Assembly (NCBI GenBank): GCA_046336655.1
Contig: JBKDGH010000137.1
Coordinates: forward strand, 1 to 29,051
Length of the DNA stretch: 29,051 bases
Direction: 5' to 3'
DNA from: CANGTU01 sp046336655
GTDB lineage: Bacteria; Bacteroidota; Bacteroidia; Flavobacteriales_D; Sanyastnellaceae
Position numbers and translations under genes: made by a program. Below the pieces are notes generated by a model that saw only the letters and a program-made list of their open reading frames with translations, was not told the DNA's origin and did no database searches. How positions within the stretch are numbered: the stretch's first letter is position 1; every line of letters begins with the position of its first letter. Shown one piece after another: positions 22,186 through 29,051 of this stretch.

Positions 22186-22986
22186 TGCGTTTGGAAAATC
22201 GCGGGACTTCACATCCGATACATACTGTTCCACGGCCTTGTGCATCGTTTCCCCGATGTGCGCATACCTGCGCAGGAATCGCGGACTGAATTCCTGCGTG
22301 ATTCCGAGCATATCATGCACGACCAATACCTGGCCGTCCACACCTCCGCCTGCGCCGATTCCGATCACTGGTACATGCACCGTCTTCGCAACTTTCTCCG
22401 CAAGTGAAGCAGGAATTTTCTCCAGCACAATTGCAAACACGCCACTCTCATCGAGGATCTTCGCATCACGGATTAAGCGATCTGCCTCTTGCTCCTCCTT
22501 TGCGCGTACCTGGTATGTTCCGAACTTATAAATGCTCTGCGGCGTGAGTCCCAGGTGCCCCATCACCGGAATACCCGCAGTAAGTATTCGCTTTATGGAT
22601 TCCAGGATCTCTTCCCCGCCTTCCATCTTGACGGCGTGACCTCCTGTTTCCTTCATGATACGAATAGCGGAATTGAGCGCCTCTTTGGAATTACCCTGAT
22701 AGGAGCCAAACGGCATATCCACCACCACTAGTGACCGCCGCGCCGCGCGAACCACGCTGCTCGCATGGTAAATCATCTGATCCAGAGTTATCGGCAGCGT
22801 AGTTTCGTGACCGGCCATTACATTAGAGGCGGAGTCCCCCACAAGAATCACATCGATGCCTGCATCGTCCACGATGCGCGCCATAGAATAGTCATACGCA
22901 GTGAGCATGGAGATTTTCTCCCCGCGGTTTTTCATTTCCTGCAGGGTGTTTGTAGTGACCCGGCGCACATTGGACTGTAATGACAT
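22171..22986 (-). CDS. panB: 3-methyl-2-oxobutanoate hydroxymethyltransferase
   Basis: A 271-residue enzyme that forms ketopantoate from 2-oxoisovalerate and methylene-tetrahydrofolate, the first committed step of pantothenate and CoA synthesis. It has the (beta/alpha)8 barrel motifs SMLTAYDY (26-33), ILVGDSASNV with metal ligand Asp51, VVVDMPFGSY with Asp90, AVKMEGG with Lys120 and Glu122, HLGLTPQS, and IVLEKIP with catalytic Glu189. The length matches the family. The start is set by homology (MS...TTNTLQEMKNRGEKIS). A perfect TACATTTG box ends only 4 nt before the ATG, in the 21-bp gap after rluD, so panB may have its own nearly leaderless transcript as well as operon read-through. Confidence 0.95.
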   Translation of the reverse strand: MSLQSNVRRVTTNTLQEMKNRGEKISMLTAYDYSMARIVDDAGIDVILVGDSASNVMAGHETTLPITLDQMIYHASSVVRAARRSLVVVDMPFGSYQGNSKEALNSAIRIMKETGGHAVKMEGGEEILESIKRILTAGIPVMGHLGLTPQSIYKFGTYQVRAKEEQEADRLIRDAKILDESGVFAIVLEKIPASLAEKVAKTVHVPVIGIGAGGGVDGQVLVVHDMLGITQEFSPRFLRRYAHIGETMHKAVEQYVSDVKSRDFPNASEQY

Positions 22987-22990
22987 GCAA

Positions 22991-22998
22991 CAAATGTA
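22991..22998 (-). promoter_or_regulatory. Candidate -7 box (TACATTTG) abutting panB
   Basis: Minus-strand TACATTTG is a perfect match to TAnnTTTG with TTGC then ATG following. If initiation occurs 3-7 nt past the box, the mRNA would start at or next to the start codon. It could also be chance, as no -33 TTG is evident. Confidence 0.4.
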
Positions 22999-23007
22999 TA
23001 GAAATGC

Positions 23008-24039
23008 TCAGGCCGAGCGATACCGGCGCCAGCGGTCAAGCACCTCGGTCATATCTTCCGGAAGTGGCGTATCAAATTGCATCCACTCCCCTTTGGTGGG
23101 ATGCATGAAACCAAGCGTGCGCGCGTGAAGTGCCTGACGCGGCAGAATCTCAAAGCAGTTCTCCACGAATTGCTTGTACTTGGCAAATGTGGTACCCTTC
23201 AGCACTTTATCCCCACCGTATTCAAAATCTCCGAAAAGAGTATGACCAATGTGCTTCATGTGCACTCTTATCTGATGCGTGCGACCGGTCTCCAGTTTGC
23301 ATTCCACAAGCGTTACATAACCCAACCGCTCTAACACTTTATAATGCGTAACTGCATACTTTCCCTGCGAACCATCTTCATACACCACGAAGACCTTACG
23401 GTCCTGAATACTGCGTCCAATGTGTCCGGTAACTGTGCCGTCCTTTTCCACATCACCCCATACCAGTGCAGTATAACGCCTGTCCGTAGTGCGATCAAAA
23501 AACTGCCTTGCAAGATGCGTAAGTGAATAGTCCGTCTTGGCGATCACCATTATACCTGTGGTGTTTTTATCCAGACGGTGCACCAGTCCGGGCCTGATTT
23601 CGGCAGTTCCTTTCGGCAAATGTTCAATGTGATACATCAGCGCATTGACCAGCGTGCCGGTGTAATTGCCGTATCCGGGGTGGACCACCATTCCGGCGGC
23701 CTTATTCAGGACGATCACCTCTTCATCTTCATACAAAATATCGAGCGGAATATTCTCCGGGATCAGTTCGATCTCTCTCACCGGATAAGGCATCTCCACG
23801 GTGATTACATCGAGCGGTTTGATGCGGTAGCTGCTCTTCACAGGCGCACCGTTTACCCTCACAAATCCGGCATCCTGGGCATTCTGAATCCGGGAACGCG
23901 AGGTTTTCTCTAAACGATCAACAAGAAATTTATCAATGCGAACCAGACCCTGACCTTTGTCCACCACAATCCGGTGGTGTTCAAACAGCCCTTCATCACT
24001 GTCTGCATCATCCCTCAGGTCATCTGCTTCTTCACTCAT
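23008..24039 (-). CDS. rluD: RluA-family 23S rRNA pseudouridine synthase (RluD-like)
   Basis: A 343-residue enzyme converting uridine to pseudouridine in large-subunit rRNA. An acidic N-terminal tail (1-20) precedes an S4 RNA-binding domain (about 33-80: GLVRIDKFLVDRLEKTSRSR). The catalytic domain has VLNKAAGMVVHPG and HRLDKNTTG with the nucleophile Asp157, then LETGRTHQIRVHMKHIGH. In Bacteroidota a synthase of this group commonly sits beside a PASTA protein, as here, but with one T9SS protein in between. Its ATG overlaps the upstream stop by 4 bp. The exact target uridines (RluD: 1911, 1915, 1917 in E. coli numbering) are inferred from family resemblance. Confidence 0.93.
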   Translation of the reverse strand: MSEEADDLRDDADSDEGLFEHHRIVVDKGQGLVRIDKFLVDRLEKTSRSRIQNAQDAGFVRVNGAPVKSSYRIKPLDVITVEMPYPVREIELIPENIPLDILYEDEEVIVLNKAAGMVVHPGYGNYTGTLVNALMYHIEHLPKGTAEIRPGLVHRLDKNTTGIMVIAKTDYSLTHLARQFFDRTTDRRYTALVWGDVEKDGTVTGHIGRSIQDRKVFVVYEDGSQGKYAVTHYKVLERLGYVTLVECKLETGRTHQIRVHMKHIGHTLFGDFEYGGDKVLKGTTFAKYKQFVENCFEILPRQALHARTLGFMHPTKGEWMQFDTPLPEDMTEVLDRWRRYRSA

Positions 24040-25916
24040 GGACGAATGACCACCTGCTGATACGACAATTCGCCGGTGAGGCCGGTAACCCGAAAGATGT
24101 ATGCGCCGGTGGCCAATGAGGAGGTGTCAACCGAATGCATACCTGAACCTGAAACAACATCCCGAACAATCATTCGGCCGCTCATATCGAAGAGGGTATA
24201 ATGTGCTTCTTCTTCATGAGGCCACATGAATGAAAGTCTGTCTTCAAAAGGATTCGGAAATACATGAAGAGTACTTTGAGCATGCTCCTCCAGAGAGTTC
24301 CACACTTCCGACTTACCTGCCCGGAATACCGGACGTAGCATCACCGACCCCTCGATGGATGACTGAAACCAGGGCTGATTGAATCCAAGCCGGTAGAACA
24401 GGCGCTCTGGATTGGTGTTTGTGCTCTTATCATTCCCCACGTTCAGCCCGATGGCATTAGGCTGGGTCCAGCCAACGAAAAAGTTGCCGCTTACCACTAC
24501 GGGTTGGTCGAATTCATAATATGAAAATACATTGTGTCCGTCATCATAAAAGTGAGGCGTGTACGATTCGAAATTCTCGATCAGCTCGCTTCCAGGCAGT
24601 CCACTGCTTTCGCCCCAAACGCGCAAAAGGAAGGTCTGATTGCTGACATCAACCCCCTGAGGCAGCCAGTGAATAAACAGGCCGAGCAGCGTGTCCTGTA
24701 CCTCCGAGCGATACTTCACGGCCACGCTGGCGCCATTGGAAGTCACTGCGTACGCTCGCTCTGCCGAGCCGTCGTCATACGCGTAGTAATTGGTAAAAAC
24801 TTGCTCAAAGCACGCGGTGTCATTCTGAAGATTGAGATCGGTCGGGTTGATGTACACACAGACATCAAATACAGCGCATGTGTCATTAACCGAGGGATCA
24901 AACTGAAAGTCGGGAATACTGAGTGTGCGTGTAATTTCCTGATTGGCGTTGCCGAAGGTATTGAAATCCTGATCCGGAAAATTCTGTACACTGCCTTCGT
25001 ATTTCACAGAAAAACCTGTCACAATGTTTTCTGTTGGACCGAGATTTCGCTCCCTGACATCAAATGAATCCCTCATAAAGGAAGAGGGATTGGAGATGTA
25101 ATGAGTCCATGGCATCGCGCTGTAGGTCTGCAGCAGCGTGTAATTCGGATACTGCATCGCCACCTCATCAAACTCAAAACTACTCGGATCAATTCCCTGT
25201 CTCATGACCACATAGTCAATGTGCCAATGATCAAATGCACCGCTTAGAGTGGCGTAATTCCGGAAACGAAAGCGAAAACCGTCCAGAAAAAACTCAGGTG
25301 CCTCGACCTTGATGAAGGCTTGCTCAAACTCCCCGGCCGGGCCGCCATCTGCGCTCCACACCTGAAACCACTCCCCTGCACCAAATGGCGAGAAAAACTC
25401 AACCACCAGTGAATCATCTTCATCGGGATTATTCCCTAAGCCTCCCCGTTGGTAAAAGAAGAAGAGATGGACATTATCACTTTCCGAGAACATCGAAAGA
25501 TCCAGCGGAATTGAGGTCAGCGTATCTGCCGCACCCTGTGCGAACTCATCTGTAAAATCATAGGGATAGCCATCGCTCCTGAGTCCGTCAAGAGTAGCTA
25601 CACCCACCGTAGGAGGAGATACGGGAAAATGGGAGTTGAGATACGCAGAATGATCCTCCCAGCGCCGCCAGTCTGGATTCACCTCCGGATCATCTGTGGG
25701 CAATGAATAGCGCGAGAAATCATCAAAAAACGGAAGGGGAAAGCTTCCGCCACCGCGCTCTACTGCCTCTACCCTCACAGGATTGGCAATGAGGTTCGGG
25801 TTGCAGGAAAGCGGAATTTCTGCTTCCTGCGCGCGCGCGAGGCGTGCTATGCAAAACAGAAATCCGAGGAGTAAGGAATGAACAGGGAATGAGGCAGACA
25901 TGGGCAAAAGGTTCAT
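24036..25916 (-). CDS. Secreted multidomain protein with T9SS C-terminal sorting domain
   Basis: A 626-residue exported protein of unknown function. The signal peptide ends near residue 30 (ARAQ-EAEI); Met6 is an alternative start. The middle consists of beta-rich segments with Asp/Asn-Gly loops: a galactose-binding-like part (DFSRYSLPTDD ... WQVW-type edges) and FLLRVWGESSGLPGS ... FFVGWTQPN, often seen in choice-of-anchor-like secreted proteins. The last ~75 residues are a type A T9SS sorting domain (VFPNPFEDRLSF ... YTLFDMSGRM ... LATGAYIFRVTG), so it crosses the outer membrane by T9SS. It overlaps both neighbours by 4 bp, unusual for a secreted protein inside a housekeeping operon. No catalytic motif is visible. 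Confidence 0.88.
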   Translation of the reverse strand: MNLLPMSASFPVHSLLLGFLFCIARLARAQEAEIPLSCNPNLIANPVRVEAVERGGGSFPLPFFDDFSRYSLPTDDPEVNPDWRRWEDHSAYLNSHFPVSPPTVGVATLDGLRSDGYPYDFTDEFAQGAADTLTSIPLDLSMFSESDNVHLFFFYQRGGLGNNPDEDDSLVVEFFSPFGAGEWFQVWSADGGPAGEFEQAFIKVEAPEFFLDGFRFRFRNYATLSGAFDHWHIDYVVMRQGIDPSSFEFDEVAMQYPNYTLLQTYSAMPWTHYISNPSSFMRDSFDVRERNLGPTENIVTGFSVKYEGSVQNFPDQDFNTFGNANQEITRTLSIPDFQFDPSVNDTCAVFDVCVYINPTDLNLQNDTACFEQVFTNYYAYDDGSAERAYAVTSNGASVAVKYRSEVQDTLLGLFIHWLPQGVDVSNQTFLLRVWGESSGLPGSELIENFESYTPHFYDDGHNVFSYYEFDQPVVVSGNFFVGWTQPNAIGLNVGNDKSTNTNPERLFYRLGFNQPWFQSSIEGSVMLRPVFRAGKSEVWNSLEEHAQSTLHVFPNPFEDRLSFMWPHEEEAHYTLFDMSGRMIVRDVVSGSGMHSVDTSSLATGAYIFRVTGLTGELSYQQVVIRP

Positions 25917-26704
25917 TTAATCGAGTCGCCCGGACAAGGATCTTTTGATAACCAGAAATCAACGATCCTTCCAGGAGCCACAGGCAGCGCATCGTCAGTA
26001 AACTCAGGATCCTGCCGGCAGACGACATAAAGCGCTGAATCACCCGAATTTATTGCTTCCGGCTCAAAAAATCCCTGCCCCATCAGATTCAGACTGTCCA
26101 GAATCACCATGGCATCGGCAAAGCTCAGGCCCCGCAGATTCGGCAAGTACACTAAACCCTCTGTAGACTCGCCAATGGTGAGTACCACACGCTCTCCCCG
26201 CCTGAGCATACTGCCGGGCTTTACGGTTTGCCCCTTGTAAGTGATGCCAATCACGCTGCCCACCATATTGTTGTTGGGCACATACCTCACGTCAAATTTG
26301 ATTCCCTTATTCTGCAACTTGATTATAGCCACTTGCGCGTACTCCCCTTCTTCGATAGCAATTTTCTCCATCGGAGGCTGATTGCGGTAGATTGTCAAAA
26401 AAACCTGACGCCCCTCCTTTACCTTACTATCAGACACCGGGCTCTGGTCCACCACACTTCCGCCATTGGCCTTTTCATCATAGATGCTGTCCACTACCAA
26501 GGCGCCGAGCCCTCGCTCTTCCAGCGAAGCCATAGCTTCTTCCAGCGACATCTTGCGCACATCCGGCACTGTGACGTACTCTCCGTGATCAGAATACCAG
26601 CTGAGTGCAAACCAGAGGAATACGAGGAGGACTGCATTAATCAAAGCGATTTTCGCGATCTGGCGAACACCTTCCTTCGATGTGAGGTATTGGAAAAATC
26701 CCAT
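25913..26704 (-). CDS. Single-pass protein with three PASTA domains
   Basis: A 263-residue protein with one helix (about 17-37) anchoring three extracytoplasmic PASTA domains: about 42-108 (VTVPDVRKMSLEEAMASLEE), 110-178 (IAIEEGEYAQVAIIKLQNKG) and 182-255 (VYLPNLRGLSFADAMVILDS). PASTA repeats in other phyla sit on Ser/Thr kinases and penicillin-binding proteins and bind peptidoglycan fragments. Here no kinase or transpeptidase domain is present, as usual for the Bacteroidota family, so it may act in the periplasm as a peptidoglycan sensor or scaffold. It lies 11 bp after purL and overlaps the T9SS gene by 4 bp. Relatives often neighbour ddl and rluD; ddl is not present here. Confidence 0.92.
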   Translation of the reverse strand: MGFFQYLTSKEGVRQIAKIALINAVLLVFLWFALSWYSDHGEYVTVPDVRKMSLEEAMASLEERGLGALVVDSIYDEKANGGSVVDQSPVSDSKVKEGRQVFLTIYRNQPPMEKIAIEEGEYAQVAIIKLQNKGIKFDVRYVPNNNMVGSVIGITYKGQTVKPGSMLRRGERVVLTIGESTEGLVYLPNLRGLSFADAMVILDSLNLMGQGFFEPEAINSGDSALYVVCRQDPEFTDDALPVAPGRIVDFWLSKDPCPGDSIK

Positions 26705-26715
26705 AGTCCGAACCC

Positions 26716-29031
26716 TCAGGGTTTCATTTCCTCTGCAATTGCATGATCATAGACTTCCTTGAGATCGGAGATCGAGCCGAAATTGATATCGTCCGCGGTA
26801 ATACGGCCTTTCGTTACGTGGCCGAGCAGAATGACCTGAACACCCGACTCACCCACGAAGTCGAGAAACTCGTCTTCATAGTCCTCCACAACTGTGACCG
26901 CAATCCGGCTTTGTGACTCCCCAAAGAGAAACGCATCACGGCGAATCTCACTGTCAGTCACAATGTCAAAACCAAGCAGGCCAGGCATTCCCATTTCAAC
27001 CAGAGTGACAAACAATCCGCCATCACTGACGTCATGCGCACTGCTGATATAATTGTTGCGGATCAGTCCGCGCATGCACTCCTGCAGTTTGAACTCCTCG
27101 TTGAGATCAAACCAAGGAGCCGGTGAATTTCGCACACCGTGATACGACGCCAGGTACTCGCTGGAATTGATGTCATTCTTCGGCTCTCCCAACAAGTAGA
27201 TCAGGTCGCCCTTGTACTTGAAGTCAAGTGTTGTGAGCAACGACTTATCCTTCATCACTCCGATCATCCCGATGGTAGGCGTCGGATATACCGGTCGCGC
27301 CGAGCCATCCTCGCCCACCGTCTGATTGTAAAAACTCACGTTCCCGCCGGTCACCGGAGTTCCGAACTTGCGGCATGCTGCTCCCATTCCCTTAATGGCT
27401 CCCACAAATTGCCAATACACTTCCGGGTTATACGGATTTCCGAAATTCAGGCAGTTGGTGATGGCTGACGGCTCACCACCACTGCAGGTGATATTGCGTG
27501 CTGCCTCAGATACGGCAATCATGGTTCCGATTTCAGGATCGGCATTCACGTAACGGCTATTGCAGTCTACCGTCATTACAAGCGCTTTATTGCTGTTTTT
27601 GATATTGACTACTGCGGCATCAGACGGACGGTTAGTGGACATGTTCACCGTACCCACCATCGAATCATACTGCTCATAAATCCAGCGCTTGCTGCAGATA
27701 TTCGGATTAGCGAGGAGCTGACGGGCAACCACCACCAGGTCTTTCGGCTCGGGAATCTGATCGATGCTGAATTTCTGCGCCTCTGAATAGTATGCCGGCT
27801 CGCGGTATTCCCGCTCATATACAGGTGCTCCACCGCCCAGCACGAGGCTCTCTGCAGGTATTTCTCCTACGAGTTCTCCGTTCATGAAGTAGCGCACCAT
27901 AGGACCTTCAGTAACCACACCAATTTCCTCGGCGTGCAGATCCCACTTCTCGAAAATGCGCTTAACCTCTTCTTCGTGTCCCTTTTTTATCACCATCAAC
28001 ATCCTCTCCTGAGATTCCGAAAGGAGAATTTCAAAAGGCTTCATACCCTCCTGACGAAGCGGCACACGATCGAGGTGAATATCCATTCCCACTTTGCCGC
28101 CTGCACTCATCTCTGAAGTAGAGCAGGTAATACCCGCAGCGCCCATATCCTGCATGCCAGCGATGGCGTCGGTCTGCGCAAGTTCCATCGTCGCTTCAAG
28201 CAAAAGCTTTTCCTGAAACGGATCGCCAACCTGCACACTGGGCAGGTCTTTTGCAGAATCCTCGGTGATATCCTTGCTGGCGAATGATGCGCCCTTGATA
28301 CCATCCTTGCCTGTGGCCGAACCTACGATATATACAGGATTTCCCACACCACGCGCTTTAGAGGAGATGATGCGCGAAGAATCTACGAGGCCTACCGACA
28401 TCGCGTTCACGAGCGGATTGGCCTGATAGCTTTCATCAAAATACACTTCACCGCCCACGATCGGAATACCGAACGCATTGCCGTAATCACCAATCCCTTT
28501 TACAACTCCGGCTAACAACCATTGTGTGCGCGCATCGTCCAGCTTCCCGAAGCGCAGCGAATTGAGCTGCGCCACAGGCCGCGCGCCCATAGTGAAAATA
28601 TCCCTGTTGATTCCACCCACTCCGGTAGCCGCACCCTGATAGGGCTCGATCGCCGAGGGGTGATTGTGTGATTCGATTTTAAATGCGCAACCCACTCCGT
28701 CACCAATATCCACGAGCCCGGCGTTTTCCTCGCCTGCTTTAACCAGCATGTGCGGGCCGTCCTTAGGGAGCGTCTTGAGCCATTTGATGGAGTTTTTATA
28801 GGAACAGTGTTCACTCCACATGACGGAGTACACACACATTTCGGTGAAGTTGGGAGTGCGCCCGAGAATTTCCTTGATCGTGTCAAATTCTTCCGGTAAA
28901 AGTCCCATTTCACGAGCCTGTTCCAGTGTGGCGGGCTCGAGGGCTGCTGATTTGGCCATTTCCTGTGCTTTGGCCGCTAAAATAGGCACATCCCGCCGAC
29001 CGGCAGTACGGAAAATTGAGGTGTTTTCCAT
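26716..29031 (-). CDS. purL: Phosphoribosylformylglycinamidine synthase II, small-type PurL
   Basis: A ~771-residue enzyme that converts FGAR to FGAM with ATP and ammonia in purine synthesis. The small type works with separate PurQ and PurS. The motifs SVMWSEHCSYKNS (catalytic His75 from this start), KIESHNHPSAIEPYQGAATG, GDYGNAFGIPIVGGE, MQDMGAAGITCSTSEM, and CSGGEPSAITNCLNFGNPY are all present, and the C-terminal half repeats the AIRS fold. The frame is open to the window edge, so the start is uncertain: ATG 29031 or GTG 29034 give a ~25-residue extension, while ATG 28959 (MAKSAALEPATLEQAREMGL) matches the Bacillus start. The protein appears otherwise complete. It begins the minus-strand run down to panB. 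Confidence 0.94.
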   Translation of the reverse strand: MENTSIFRTAGRRDVPILAAKAQEMAKSAALEPATLEQAREMGLLPEEFDTIKEILGRTPNFTEMCVYSVMWSEHCSYKNSIKWLKTLPKDGPHMLVKAGEENAGLVDIGDGVGCAFKIESHNHPSAIEPYQGAATGVGGINRDIFTMGARPVAQLNSLRFGKLDDARTQWLLAGVVKGIGDYGNAFGIPIVGGEVYFDESYQANPLVNAMSVGLVDSSRIISSKARGVGNPVYIVGSATGKDGIKGASFASKDITEDSAKDLPSVQVGDPFQEKLLLEATMELAQTDAIAGMQDMGAAGITCSTSEMSAGGKVGMDIHLDRVPLRQEGMKPFEILLSESQERMLMVIKKGHEEEVKRIFEKWDLHAEEIGVVTEGPMVRYFMNGELVGEIPAESLVLGGGAPVYEREYREPAYYSEAQKFSIDQIPEPKDLVVVARQLLANPNICSKRWIYEQYDSMVGTVNMSTNRPSDAAVVNIKNSNKALVMTVDCNSRYVNADPEIGTMIAVSEAARNITCSGGEPSAITNCLNFGNPYNPEVYWQFVGAIKGMGAACRKFGTPVTGGNVSFYNQTVGEDGSARPVYPTPTIGMIGVMKDKSLLTTLDFKYKGDLIYLLGEPKNDINSSEYLASYHGVRNSPAPWFDLNEEFKLQECMRGLIRNNYISSAHDVSDGGLFVTLVEMGMPGLLGFDIVTDSEIRRDAFLFGESQSRIAVTVVEDYEDEFLDFVGESGVQVILLGHVTKGRITADDINFGSISDLKEVYDHAIAEEMKP

Positions 29032-29051
29032 CACTTTCCCACTACCTTCAC

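Noticed and set aside
1..29051. Searched for CRISPR arrays, tRNA genes, transposases, phage genes and toxin-antitoxin or defence modules
   Set aside because: No regular spaced repeats, cloverleaf-like sequences, transposase motifs or defence-type domains were seen; nearly all of the window is accounted for by the listed genes.

Overview
The window comes from a member of the Bacteroidota. The evidence is two proteins with type IX secretion (T9SS) C-terminal sorting domains, a TonB receptor with an N-terminal carboxypeptidase-regulatory-like domain, promoter boxes of the Bacteroidota type (TAnnTTTG), almost no Shine-Dalgarno sequences, and gene families typical of Flavobacteriales-like genomes. 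Base composition looks near 50% GC, so this is not a low-GC Flavobacterium; family-level placement is not possible by eye. The region reads as chromosomal core with a few accessory insertions. I see no tRNA, rRNA, CRISPR array, insertion sequence or phage gene.

Layout. (1) 99-5881: two Fe-S electron-transfer genes on the + strand, a membrane dicluster ferredoxin and an HdrB/GlcF-like CCG protein. I know them as normally adjacent in Bacteroidota. Here they are separated by a small HAD-fold gene, a strong terminator, and a minus-strand TonB receptor with a small membrane protein. (2) 5887-7170: minus-strand secreted S51 (cyanophycinase-like) peptidase with a T9SS tail. (3) 7309-12765: complete tripartite RND efflux operon (lipoprotein adaptor, inner-membrane pump, TolC-like channel) with overlapping genes. 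(4) 12771-13286: small minus-strand DUF6265-like secreted protein. (5) 13601-17997: fabG, a membrane VWA-like protein, a cytosolic periplasmic-binding-fold protein and a YdcF-like protein. (6) 18107-22185: TPR protein, ComA-like phosphosulfolactate synthase overlapping a rhodanese, then DedA overlapping aroE. (7) 22171-29031: minus-strand run purL, PASTA protein, T9SS-sorted protein, rluD and panB, largely with 4-bp start/stop overlaps.

Functionally this is a mix of housekeeping metabolism (purine, shikimate, pantothenate and fatty-acid synthesis, rRNA modification), envelope biology (efflux, TonB uptake, T9SS secretion, DedA, YdcF) and a poorly understood sulfur pair (ComA plus rhodanese). 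I do not see an obviously new defence or mobile system. The most interesting items are the split Fe-S pair, the ComA/rhodanese pair outside any coenzyme M context, and a repeated promoter pattern: boxes ending about 18-24 nt before most starts, but only 4 nt before panB and the binding-protein gene, which suggests nearly leaderless transcripts. Promoter boxes were found by eye and are predictions.
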